From Flammulina velutipes (Eukaryota; Basidiomycota; Agaricomycetes; Agaricales; Physalacriaceae): 64,000 bases of DNA. How positions within the stretch are numbered: the first letter of the stretch is position 1; the number at the start of each line of letters is the position of its first letter. The position numbers and the translations under genes are program-made. The notes under the pieces are model-generated. The model was given only the letters and a program-made list of their open reading frames with translations, did no database searches and was not told where the DNA came from. The DNA lies in NCBI GenBank assembly GCA_011800155.1, contig JAALGH010000011.1, forward strand, positions 124,001 through 188,000, written 5' to 3'. Positions 1 to 9,945 of this stretch are shown here, piece by piece.

Positions 1-1947
1 TGTGGAAAGAACGGAAAAGTGGTGTCCGGAAGGATAAGACCTTCATGCGCCGTGACGTTCCTGGGTATGCCGTACTGCTGCATATGAACTACGGCTTTAA
101 CGAGGATATGTTGGGCTAATAGAATAGACGGAGGAAGGTATGTGTTGGACTGATTGGCGATATAATCCATCTTCATCATAGCAGCAGGCTGCATGACGGT
201 GAGGAGGCCTACAGATACACCATGGTCGTCTAGCCAGTTCCAAATTTCGATGAGGTTGGCATTATGGGCGCGCTTCGAAGGGAATGATTCCAGATTCAGC
301 TTCGAGGATGAATTTCGAGAACGGCGGTTGCGTACAAAACGCGCGAAGAGAGGTGGACACATGGCTGCGTGGGTCATGAGGATCTCGATCTTCTCTCCGC
401 TTTCGCGATGCTTTACTCCGGATGGAGCGGTAGCTAAATGGAACAAAATAAAACGGTATATCAACGCTGACGCGTCAATTGACGTGTCTGTCATATTTAA
501 CAGGTTGAACTCGTGGTCTTTCGCAAAAAGAAGGGTATGTTTGATGAAATTGTCGAAGTCAGGACGCGATCGGTTCGGAGGTGGGGTTGGCCCATGAGGA
601 GGAAGTGGGGAAAGTGATGATCCGCGATCTCCGTCTTCCGAACGTGGTAGCGGTGCTTCGAGCTGTGCCCATAGGCGAGGGGATAGATTGCCAAGGAGTC
701 GAAGGAATTCTGAGTACCCTTCGTTGTGTTCAGGAGTGCGATAGGCGGGGAGAACGGCCCGGAATTGTGACAAGAATTGAGCACGGTGAGCCGTTTTGAT
801 GATGATGAATGTCGTCTGGATGTATTGGAGTTCCGAGAAGCATCCTTCTTGTCTCCCTGCCTGAATAAGTTGGTGCGCATCCCAAGAAGTATTGCATCGG
901 TAGGGAAAGCCATTGCCTTTGTCGCTTGCAGCGGCGCTCGTGGGTGGCCGAGGCCATCCTACGGGATAGAGCATGGTTTTGAACCCAACTTCTTCGTCTG
1001 GGGAGATGAAGAAGGTAACATCCTTTTGAGTACCAAGACGAGGTGTACGATCCACCAGCTCAGATCGTGAGCCACTGAAGCGTGAAGTCTGAGATGGGCG
1101 TGACGCCGCCGGTTGTCGTGAACGTATGTCAAAAATGCTTCGGAGCGTGCCGTTGGCCTTTCCGCGGTCACTCTCCACATTGCGCGGAAGCCTGGGATGA
1201 TTCACCTGTGAGGTGACTGCCGGACTTCCGAACGCTGACATATATTCAGATGCACCTGCTGTAGGAGTTTTTAGAATGATCCAATATTTCAGAACATTCG
1301 AAAAACATACAATTTGCTGTGTCGCTATGTAGTGTTTGAGGTGGAGGGGATGTCGTGGCGGAGCGCATGACGACGTCTCCTTCGTCGGGATTGGCTGAGG
1401 CCATATTCACATCGACCAGTGTATTTGGCGGCGTATCCGAGGATTGCGAACCAAAAGAGTTATGATTCGGTACCAGCGTGTGGGACCCATTGGTTGCGAA
1501 CGATGGGACAGAATGATACGATGAGCGTGGTACCGTGTCCGATGATGTAGGTAATGGTGGTGGAATGAATGGATTAGCGCCAGACATACTGAGAGCAGGT
1601 GTCGGGGCAGAAGGAGGAGCGCCAAATTGATGAGGAAACCAAGGATGTTGCAGTCCTGGAGGGGGGAACCAAGCTGGATGAGCCTGAGTAACGTTCTGGA
1701 CTGCGATGTTTCCTTGGTGCGTCGGGAGCAGATACGGGTTAATATAGGGCATAAATGGAAGAGACGTCGCGGGATGAGCTGCCATGTGCGGAAATTGCCC
1801 AGCAGTAGCTCCCTCCCCCTGAAAAAACGCTCCAGGGTTTTGAGCCCTAGGGTCCATGTTGACATAGGCAAACGGAGGCGCGAACTGAGGAGCGCCAGGA
1901 CAGTACGGGACATTGGGAGAAGCAGAGGAGTTGGTGGAAGAAGACAT
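1..1947 (-). CDS. Proline-rich hypothetical protein, C-terminus beyond left edge
   Basis: Two exons, complement(join(<1..1258,1311..1947)). Exon 1 starts at the ATG at 1947 (MSSSTNSS...) and encodes a Pro/Ser/Asn-rich low-complexity stretch of about 212 residues. A 52-base intron (1259-1310) has GTATGT and CTACAG ends, and removing it joins two frames in phase. Exon 2 stays open for about 420 codons to position 1 with no stop, so the gene continues outside the window. The exon 2 protein has a folded-looking part with W/P/G-rich segments (for example NTSWDAHQLIQAGRQEGC and FLRLLGNLSPRLWAQL). I do not recognise a family. The start lies about 150 bases from the end of the retroelement pol, so the natural promoter may have been changed. 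Splicing and frame are well supported; function is unknown. Confidence 0.65.
1259..1310 (-). other. Intron of the left-edge gene
   Basis: GTATGT donor at 1310-1305 and CTACAG acceptor at 1264-1259 on the minus strand. Its 52-base length fits the other introns of the window, and it joins the 1947 exon in phase with the long frame that runs off the left edge. Confidence 0.6.
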
Positions 1948-2093
1948 GTTAGTTGCTTTATCACGAAAGAGTTTTTGTGGTTGGGCAAGCAAACATTAAA
2001 TTTCGTCGTCGTATAAGTAGAAGGCAAAGGTTTGCGGACGCGATCCATGCGTCATTGATCAAACCTTCCCGATTGGGATAACGCGCCTTGATA

Positions 2094-5000
2094 TCAACCA
2101 CGACGCGTCCTGCCTCGCTTGGATTGTCCTCGAGGCTGCGTCGTGTCCGGCAGGTTCATAGGATTTGATATCCCTTGTAGCTCCAGGTAAGCATCCAAGG
2201 CTTTCAATTTCTTGCATTTACTCACTGGTTCTAATGTTTGGTCTCCTCCAGACCATAGAACATTGAACCATAGTTTACCGCGATGCCATTCGTGGTCAAT
2301 TATTGCTTCGACCATTTCTTCAGCACTATCGGGTGCTCCGAAATCGTACGGTTCGGGTTTAATCCGATCAGGAAATAGTACGGCATCGCTCTCGACATAC
2401 GGACGAAGCAGACTGATATGAAATTTGTTATGTACGCGTCGTTTCTTTAATTCCTCGGGCAGGTCTAATGAATAAACAGATCGAGATGGATCTGCATCTA
2501 AGACTCGATACGGACCGACAAACTTAGGGGATAACTTGGTCGTTCTCGCTTTTGGTATGTTCAAGTTCTTCGTTGAGAGGTATACTTGACTACCTTCTTT
2601 TAACTCGAACTCCTTCTTTCTTTTCTTATTAGCATGATGTATTTGGAATACTCGCGATGAAATTATAGCGTCGTGAGCGTCAAATAGGTTTTGCATCGCT
2701 TGTACTGCAAACGCACGTACACCCGGAGGCGCCTCATGGGTGTACCTCACTTCTCGCAACATACGGGGCATGTAGCCGTGAACGAGTTCGAATGGCGCGT
2801 ACCCCGTTGTTTCATTAATGCTAGAATTGATTGCAAACTCGACTAGGGGTGTTTTACCGAGCCAATCGCGTTGGTCCGCACGGATGGAGGCACGGAAAAT
2901 TTGCGCCACAGATCGATTTGCTCGTTCCGTGATACCATCTGTCTGCGGATGGTACGCGGTCGACATCAAAAGCTTAGTTCCAAGGAGATGGTGGAGCTCC
3001 TTCCACCACGTCGAGGTGAATTTCGAGTCGCGATCGGAGACTATGGATTCCGGCAAGCCATGTAATCTAACCACCTCCTTTAGGAACACTCGTGAGAGAT
3101 CCGTTGCTGTATTCGTTGTATGGCAAGGTATGAGGTGAACTTGGGAAGTGAGCCTGCAAATGACAACCCATAGATAGTTAAATCCATGGATTTCAGGTAA
3201 TGGACCTACAAAGTCCATACCTATGGACTGCCAAGGACGTGTAGGCACCGGTAAAGGGTGTAGCTTACCCGCTGGTGCGTCGTATCTTCCTTTTGATGTA
3301 TTACACGTCTCACATGAACGGCAGAAATCATCGGTCATGGAATAGATTTTTGGCCACCAATACCACCGGCGGATATAATCTGCGGTACGTTGGGGTCCAT
3401 AATGGCCGACGATAGCATGGCCTTGCTCTATAATAGCTCCTCGGAGCGAGCGCATACCTTTTGGCGAGCCTGGTATGCACAGCACCCGTTCCCCGTTGAG
3501 GTTAGTCGTCCATATTAGTTTTTTCTCGTCGATTTCAAACTTCTCGTGTTCCGTAGGTGCCATCATGATTTTACTGAATACTGGATCATCGTTGTATGAT
3601 GAAATGATGTCGCGCTCGAATTGAGGGTCCTCCACATTTATAATGTGGCGTACATCTTCTCCCTTCGAACGTGATTCCAGTACAGTGGGGTTATATTGGT
3701 ACGTGATCTCATCATTTTCCGTGTTCTTTTCACGATTCTTCTCCATTTCAGCAGCTTCTATATCGCGTGCCTCTATTTTATCCTGGAGATCATGAGTGTC
3801 TCGGAGCGCGAACATCTGTTCGTGTTCTTCTTTTCGTCCGAGAGGTAAGTCTTCACCATCTTTATCTAAACGAACGTCGGCATTGACATATACAGAAATA
3901 TCATGTACATCCTCTGGTGTATCTGATTCGTAGTAACGCGATAACGCGTCGGCCACTTTGTTTGATACACCTTTAATGTATGTTATATCAAAATTGAAGC
4001 GCGCGAGGTATTCCATCCACCTCATTTGACGCGCTGATAATCGTTTTTGAGTCTTGAAGAACTCTAATGCTTTGTGGTCAGTAACCACATGCAAGCGATA
4101 ACCTACTAACTTGTCTTCCCATTTTAGTAAGGCTTCAAGAATGGCGAGAGTTTCGGTTTCAAAAACTCGGTAGTTACGTTGTGTGTCAGTGAATTTCTTG
4201 GACATGAATCCAGCGGGACGACATGTTTGCCATGTAGGACCTTGGCCGTACATCGCGCCGACCCCAGTGAGTGACGCGTCGCATATTACCCAAATAGGCT
4301 CATTCATTTTTGGCCGGATAGGGCGTAATACGGGTGTTCGACACGCAAGATCCTTGATCGATTGGAAGCATGAATCGTGGATAGGCCTCCAGAAGAAAGG
4401 CTGACTATTTTTGGTCATTTCCGACAGTGGGGTGGTGTACGCTGAGACGTCGGGTAAGTAATGCGCCACATAATTAACTACACCAAGAAACTTCTGAATA
4501 TCATTATAGTTCCGCGGTGTTCGCCATTCTCGGATACGTGAGAGCTTGTCGACGTCGGCGTGTACTCCTTCGTCGTCAATCAGGTGTCCTAGACAATCTA
4601 TCTTGTCGGCATAAAGTTCGACTTTTTCCTTTTTGAGATATAGTTGATTCTCAATTAGCTTATCGAAGACAATTTTGAGGTGACGTTCATGATCTTCAAT
4701 CGTATCACTGAACACGAAGATGTCATCTAGATACACGTGCATGAATCTCCCGATATACTGTTGAAATATCATGGTCATGAGGCGTTGGAACGTTGACGGC
4801 GCGTTGCAGTCTCCTTGCTGCATAACATGGCTGTAAAATGTTCCGAAAATGGTTGAAAATGCTGTTTTCCATACGTCTCCTTCAACGTGACGTACTTGCT
4901 CATATGCGTTTGAAAGGTCAATCTTCGAACGATATTTTCCTTTGGCTACATCATTTCGTATGGTATCCTGATCCGGGAATGGCGTAACGTCTTTCACAGT

Positions 5001-5687
5001 GTTTTCGTTTCGCTTCCGACAGTCTATGGTACATCTCAGTGTGGTTCCGTCCTTCTTGGCAACACATAACATCGGAGCTGCCTGTGGGGCTTGACATGGC
5101 TCCCACCATCCGGCTCGCTTATACAACTCGATCTTGTCGACAAGCTGTTCCTTCATGGAGTCTGGACAGCGTGGGAGATAGTAGTGGTATGTTTTGTTTT
5201 CATCTATCAGTGGTATAGTATGATTAACAATACGCATAGGGGGCAATCTTTCAGGCGCGCCACCTAAAATATTGGCAGCGTATTCATACCATTTCTCGCG
5301 AAGCGTTGGTATGTTCTCTGGCTTGTGTTTTTTGTTATTTAGCTGATCAGTTGCCGCAAACAATGCCTCTATTGGCTCGTTTATGGGTTCTGAACTAGAC
5401 TCTGTTGGTTCACTACCCATGTTGTATTCAGTGATTATTTCGTTCACGTCTTGAACTGCTAGCTTGTTTTCGAGCACTGATTGGTCAAGGGATCGTGTTC
5501 GCTTGACTAATTCAAGCAGCTCTTCCTGTGATACATAATCATCAGGATCCAGTAGTACTGGGAGCTGTCTATTTAGCGGTATATTTATGTTTATTTCATT
5601 ATCCTCTGGTATATTTTCAATGTGCACGCGTCTCTGAGTCCCCGCGACATTAATATTGTCTCGGGTCTCTTCTGTACTACCATGTAG
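2094..5687 (-). CDS. Ty3/gypsy Pol: reverse transcriptase, RNase H, integrase, chromodomain
   Basis: An open frame of about 1,200 codons. The first ATG/GTG-type start is at 5627, but the frame is open from directly after the UGA at 5688-5690. The reverse transcriptase has the catalytic YLDD box (within MHVYLDDIFVF). RNase H follows, with DASLTGVGAMYG, ETLAILEAL and TDHKALEFF. The integrase has an HHCC zinc finger (HAIVGHY... CRSCETC) and the D,D,E core (GMDFVGPLP, VSDRDSKFTS, ITERANR). The C-terminus has an aromatic chromodomain-like segment (IIDHEWHRGKLWFNVLWSG), typical of chromoviruses that target heterochromatin. The frame has no other lesion, so the insertion is fairly young or was recently active. 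It lacks its own clear start, so expression would need readthrough of the upstream stop. Confidence 0.92.
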   Translation of the reverse strand, partial: LHGSTEETRDNINVAGTQRRVHIENIPEDNEININIPLNRQLPVLLDPDDYVSQEELLELVKRTRSLDQSVLENKLAVQDVNEIITEYNMGSEPTESSSEPINEPIEALFAATDQLNNKKHKPENIPTLREKWYEYAANILGGAPERLPPMRIVNHTIPLIDENKTYHYYLPRCPDSMKEQLVDKIELYKRAGWWEPCQAPQAAPMLCVAKKDGTTLRCTIDCRKRNENTVKDVTPFPDQDTIRNDVAKGKYRSKIDLSNAYEQVRHVEGDVWKTAFSTIFGTFYSHVMQQGDCNAPSTFQRLMTMIFQQYIGRFMHVYLDDIFVFSDTIEDHERHLKIVFDKLIENQLYLKKEKVELYADKIDCLGHLIDDEGVHADVDKLSRIREWRTPRNYNDIQKFLGVVNYVAHYLPDVSAYTTPLSEMTKNSQPFFWRPIHDSCFQSIKDLACRTPVLRPIRPKMNEPIWVICDASLTGVGAMYGQGPTWQTCRPAGFMSKKFTDTQRNYRVFETETLAILEALLKWEDKLVGYRLHVVTDHKALEFFKTQKRLSARQMRWMEYLARFNFDITYIKGVSNKVADALSRYYESDTPEDVHDISVYVNADVRLDKDGEDLPLGRKEEHEQMFALRDTHDLQDKIEARDIEAAEMEKNREKNTENDEITYQYNPTVLESRSKGEDVRHIINVEDPQFERDIISSYNDDPVFSKIMMAPTEHEKFEIDEKKLIWTTNLNGERVLCIPGSPKGMRSLRGAIIEQGHAIVGHYGPQRTADYIRRWYWWPKIYSMTDDFCRSCETCNTSKGRYDAPAGKLHPLPVPTRPWQSIGMDFVGPLPEIHGFNYLWVVICRLTSQVHLIPCHTTNTATDLSRVFLKEVVRLHGLPESIVSDRDSKFTSTWWKELHHLLGTKLLMSTAYHPQTDGITERANRSVAQIFRASIRADQRDWLGKTPLVEFAINSSINETTGYAPFELVHGYMPRMLREVRYTHEAPPGVRAFAVQAMQNLFDAHDAIISSRVFQIHHANKKRKKEFELKEGSQVYLSTKNLNIPKARTTKLSPKFVGPYRVLDADPSRSVYSLDLPEELKKRRVHNKFHISLLRPYVESDAVLFPDRIKPEPYDFGAPDSAEEMVEAIIDHEWHRGKLWFNVLWSGGDQTLEPVSKCKKLKALDAYLELQGISNPMNLPDTTQPRGQSKRGRTRRG

Positions 5688-5690
5688 TCA
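5688..5690 (-). promoter_or_regulatory. In-frame UGA followed by CUA between Gag-protease and RT
   Basis: On the minus strand the codons read CAG TGA CTA CAT, in the same frame as the protease-linker upstream and Pol downstream. UGA followed by CUA is a well-known leaky stop context in eukaryotic and viral readthrough genes. It could be a functional gag-pol readthrough signal or a single C-to-T change of a CGA codon; the sequence alone does not decide. Confidence 0.4.
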
Positions 5691-5960
5691 CTGTTTCCCG
5701 ATTATTGAAGGTGGCGCCTTCGCAAATCGGACCGACGATTTAGGCGTGGGAATTTTTTCAGCCGGCTTCTGATCTCCGTCATCAGTACTTTTCGACACTC
5801 TCTTCGAGGCTCTTCGTGCAATCTCCGCTAGGTCCTCCCCCTCAGAAAGAGTCGGTGCCGGCTCTCCTTTAATCCGGATTACGTCGTCAGCAAAATCGAG
5901 CGATATCGCGTGTTTTCGCATGAAGACAGTACCTACCACCAGGTCATACCGATCGATGTT
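5691..5960 (-). pseudogene. Retroelement protease C-terminal part and linker, cut off by insertion
   Basis: This holds the end of the retropepsin domain (GTVFMRKHAISLDF, the usual segment after the DSG active-site half) and a basic, Ser/Lys-rich linker that runs to the UGA at 5688. It is separated from the first part of the protease (8758-9945) by the 2.78-kb Mutator-like element. The frame and the junction residues match on both sides once the 9-bp target duplication is taken into account. Confidence 0.8.
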
Positions 5961-5969
5961 GGATATGTC
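5961..5969. repeat. 9-bp target-site duplication, left copy
   Basis: GGATATGTC here and again at 8749-8757, directly flanking the inverted-repeat element. The uninterrupted coding frame of the retroelement needs only one copy, so this is a true insertion footprint. Confidence 0.85.
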
Positions 5970-7177
5970 ACCCTATCCTATAAGGGCAACTAGTTAAACT
6001 GTTATAGGAGTGGGGCTAAACAACCTGTTGTCCACTACGGGTTTTAGGGGGTATTTTTTGGCAGGCAGCGGGCTGGGGGCGGGCTAAAATGGGGCGGGAT
6101 AGCATCCAAATATGGATAGGAATTGATGGGGAGGAGGAGGGATTGATGGGAGAGGGTGGGGGGAGCAGGGGATGGGGAAATGTGGCCACACATAAATCCG
6201 GACCTAGGGATTGATGGGTACTGATGTCATTGATTGACCAGGGGGATGGGGGATGGGGATAGAAATTGTGGCACCAGGAAAATCCGGACCTAGGGTTTGA
6301 TGGGAGCAGGGGATGGGGGATGGGGGCAGGGGAAATGTGGCCACAGGAAAATCCGGACCTAGGGATTGATGGGAACTGATGGGATTGATGGAGGAGGGGA
6401 TGGGAGATGGGGGCAGGGGGATTGGGGGCAGGGGACAATTGTGGCACCAGAATAAATACTGGGCTATTGCCAGGGTATGAGGAGGGTATGGGAGGGGTGA
6501 TTGTAGGTTGAAAAATAAAATTCTTTCTAACTATCAGAAACATGAATGGGGGTGTAGCAGCTACTGAAACCAACAATAAAACGATGTGTGGCGCATTTTT
6601 AATCGAGGAGCACATACCTCGGATCGACCTGGGGTTGGTCTAGATGTCTTCCTATTGAAAAATGGATGTGTGCAGCACAAAGAACCATGTAAAAACACGA
6701 AGATTTGGCTGAGAAACAAGCAGAACATTATTGAAGATCCATCAAAAAGCACCAAAAAGGGAGCAGCACTTTGCCCTCGTTTGGGGGTGACCTGGAACCA
6801 CTTGTAGGTCGTCCAGACACCTTTGGGGCATTGTATATGTCACTCAGTTAGGTCCCCAGGTCAACAGAACCCTTGGATATGATCAAAATGCCAAAAACCC
6901 GGACCACACAGGTTTGAGCCACACTATCAGCTTGCCATGACCTGGGGACACCTTATATTCGAAGATATATGTATATAATGCTCTAATCATGAGTTAGATG
7001 AGGTCTGGAGTGTGAAAAATGCGGTCAAAACCTGGGATATACCCCAAATAATGTCCCCCACCAAAGCACACATACCATCAACTTCCCCTGACCTCTGGGT
7101 CGTCCCAATGCGTTCTATTATCATTATAGATGATGTATTATCATCCCAGAGGTGTCCCCAGTATGTCAAAATGCGAA
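5970..7177 (+). repeat. Left terminal inverted repeat arm
   Basis: This 1.2-kb arm is the reverse complement of 7541-8748. It holds a G-rich minisatellite (about 6110-6450) built from AAATCCGGACCTAGGG-TTGATGGG units, and a set of spaced GACCTGGGGACAC-type motifs between about 6780 and 7160, which could be transposase-binding subterminal repeats. Confidence 0.85.
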
Positions 7178-7540
7178 TATAAATGGTACAATAATTTATA
7201 TCCCCTTCTTCTACACCAAGAATCACCCCAACTATCACACATCTGAGTGGTGGACTATTGATTTTAACATCATACAATGTGTTTTTGGCCTCCCAGAATA
7301 TGTCCCAAGTTGAACACCCTTCAATATAGAGCATGGATATTTGAGAATTAGTACAAAGATCATATCCTCACCATCTACCAAAGGGGTGTATCTTCGAGGT
7401 CTACCTATGACCTGGGACCCAAGATATCATCTATATGATGTCAAATGACTATTAGAACAGTCCTAAAGATGTAGATATGCGAACCAATGAGTGTACTTGA
7501 GGAGGAAGGGTGAATAAGGGTTCACCTAGTATCATGAATG
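7178..7540. other. Unique centre of the inverted-repeat element
   Basis: 363 bases between the arms with no inverted partner. No coding capacity or gene fragment was recognised. The region is AT-richer than the arms. Confidence 0.6.
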
Positions 7541-8748
7541 TTCGCATTTTGACATACTGGGGACACCTCTGGGGTGATAATACATCATCTATAATGATAA
7601 TAGAACGCATTGGGACGACCCAGAGGTCAGGGGAAGTTGATGGTATGTGTGCTTTGGTGGGGGACATTATTTGGGGTATATCCCAGGTTTTGACCGCATT
7701 TTTCACACTCCAGACCTCATCTAACTCATGATTAGAGCATTATATACATATATCTTCGAATATAAGGTGTCCCCAGGTCATGGCAAGCTGATAGTGTGGC
7801 TCAAACCTGTGTGGTCCGGGTTTTTGGCATTTTGATCATATCCAAGGGTTCTGTTGACCTGGGGACCTAACTGAGTGACATATACAATGCCCCAAAGGTG
7901 TCTGGACGACCTACAAGTGGTTCCAGGTCACCCCCAAACGAGGGCAAAGTGCTGCTCCCTTTTTGGTGCTTTTTGATGGATCTTCAATAATGTTCTGCTT
8001 GTTTCTCAGCCAAATCTTCGTGTTTTTACATGGTTCTTTGTGCTGCACACATCCATTTTTCAATAGGAAGACATCTAGACCAACCCCAGGTCGATCCGAG
8101 GTATGTGCTCCTCGATTAAAAATGCGCCACACATCGTTTTATTGTTGGTTTCAGTAGCTGCTACACCCCCATTCATGTTTCTGATAGTTAGAAAGAATTT
8201 TATTTTTCAACCTACAATCACCCCTCCCATACCCTCCTCATACCCTGGCAATAGCCCAGTATTTATTCTGGTGCCACAATTGTCCCCTGCCCCCAATCCC
8301 CCTGCCCCCATCTCCCATCCCCTCCTCCATCAATCCCATCAGTTCCCATCAATCCCTAGGTCCGGATTTTCCTGTGGCCACATTTCCCCTGCCCCCATCC
8401 CCCATCCCCTGCTCCCATCAAACCCTAGGTCCGGATTTTCCTGGTGCCACAATTTCTATCCCCATCCCCCATCCCCCTGGTCAATCAATGACATCAGTAC
8501 CCATCAATCCCTAGGTCCGGATTTATGTGTGGCCACATTTCCCCATCCCCTGCTCCCCCCACCCTCTCCCATCAATCCCTCCTCCTCCCCATCAATTCCT
8601 ATCCATATTTGGATGCTATCCCGCCCCATTTTAGCCCGCCCCCAGCCCGCTGCCTGCCAAAAAATACCCCCTAAAACCCGTAGTGGACAACAGGTTGTTT
8701 AGCCCCACTCCTATAACAGTTTAACTAGTTGCCCTTATAGCATAGGGT
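7541..8748 (-). repeat. Right terminal inverted repeat arm
   Basis: Mirror copy of 5970-7177, including the minisatellite (about 8268-8608) and the subterminal motif cluster. Confidence 0.85.
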
Positions 8749-8757
8749 GGATATGTC
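8749..8757. repeat. 9-bp target-site duplication, right copy
   Basis: GGATATGTC, direct partner of 5961-5969. It borders the protease coding sequence that resumes at 8758. Confidence 0.85.
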
Positions 8758-9937
8758 GAAGTAGTCGTGTCCTTCGACATGTGATGCGTCGTTTCCATAA
8801 TGGAACCGCGTCTCTACTCCGTGCGTTATTTTTGATTTACTTCCTTTTGTTCCCAGCTGAAGTGGTATTGCATTGCTTAGCAGGAACGGTTTTAGTTTAG
8901 CTACGCGCGCGAAATCAGGGCTCAACGCGTCGGATGTACTACCACTGTCAAACAATGTGTACGCTGGTATGCCATTTATGGTCACAAATGCAGATAGACA
9001 TCGATTGTCCTCTGCTCGACGTTTTGGTCTTTGGCGCGACTTTGGGACTCGTGTTTTCGTCAAATCACCTATCCCCGGTCTGTACCATGTTTTGCTCGAC
9101 GATGGCTCCGTTTCGGTAACCATGGCTCGCATATACTCTCCAAAATCCATTGTATACTCGTCATGAGAGGCTATGCTTTCAGAATCAGAGTAAGGATCAT
9201 CATCTTCCTCAAGCCTTTCATCATCTGACGAGTTGTCCATAGCTCTAAAATATTCGTTATATGTGTTGTATACATCATCTTGTGCGTCCGATAAATCTGG
9301 TGAGTGCATTGCACCCATCATTTCCCCCTCAAACTCATCTGATGAGTACTGACTTCCTCCCCAAGGATCTATTTCCTCGTCGTTTGGGTTATCTTCAACA
9401 GGCGGTACCGATTCTTTATCGACTTCGGCTTCGACCGTTGACGCACCTTCATGGTGCATGAGGTATAATTTCTCGCCATTTGGATGTAACGGAGGCTGAC
9501 CGTAATGTTCACAAGTTGGATCATTCGCAAAATGACCCATTTTCCCGCAACCCCAGCACCGGATGTTGCGGTTATCGTTACGCGGGCTCTTGGGCCGCGG
9601 TGTACTGGGTCGATGTTCGTCTCGATTTGCTTGCAAACGCGCACGCTCGCGGGATGGGTTGGGACGCGTACTATGCCGCTGTCCTTGAACTTTCTTGAAT
9701 TTCCGTGGTGATGATCCGCGTCCTACAGGTGAGTTTGAACGTTGCATGGGATACATTGTTCTAGTACCTTCTGTAGGTTTATTCCCAGAAGACGCCATCT
9801 CGCGCGCTTGACGATTATACTGTCGTTCCGCGCGCAGACCACGTTCCAAAACTAAGGCGCGTTGCATGATTTCATTCACGCTCGACGTCTCAGCAATGAT
9901 TCCTGACTGATTGAGTAGGGATCGGATGTTATGTGGT
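8758..9937 (-). pseudogene. Retroelement Gag C-terminus, zinc knuckle and protease first half
   Basis: The minus-strand frame enters from the hAT insertion and runs to the Mutator-like insertion. It carries a basic Arg/Ser/Pro-rich stretch and a CCHC-type zinc knuckle (RCWGCGKMGHFANDPTC, near 9505-9560). An acidic linker follows, then the aspartic protease active site (TLFDSGSTSD, near 8930-8960). The knuckle spacing is C-x2-C-x4-H-x6-C, longer than the usual x4 at the end. The open frame reads a few codons into each flanking transposon before stopping, so the piece cannot act alone. Confidence 0.85.
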
Positions 9938-9945
9938 ATCGCAAG
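9938..9945. repeat. 8-bp target-site duplication, left copy
   Basis: ATCGCAAG here and at 12408-12415, directly outside the TAGGCC termini. One copy suffices to keep the gag frame. Confidence 0.85.

Larger units (their letters stand above)
5970..8748. mobile_element. Long-TIR Mutator-like (foldback) non-autonomous DNA transposon
   Basis: A 2,779-base element made of two inverted arms of about 1.2 kb (5970-7177 and 7541-8748) around a 363-base unique centre (7178-7540). The arms pair exactly about position 7359: every position plus its partner adds to 14718. I saw only one mismatch near the tips (5978 against 8740). The ends begin ACCCTATCCTATAAGGGC and its complement. A 9-bp target duplication and kilobase-long terminal inverted repeats fit Mutator-like elements. 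No transposase is present; the long ORFs on each arm are mirror images arising from low-complexity repeats. Near-identity of the arms means a recent insertion or arm homogenisation. Confidence 0.85.

Noticed and set aside
6016..6615. 199-codon Pro-rich ORF (and its mirror at 8103-8702)
   Set aside because: Identical ORFs in both transposon arms arise from the minisatellite; composition follows the repeat and there is no start context or domain.
6987..7731. Pair of mirrored 73-115-codon ORFs near the centre of the inverted-repeat element
   Set aside because: Same sequence in both arms, no motif, ends differ only because the unique centre begins; no sign of transposase.
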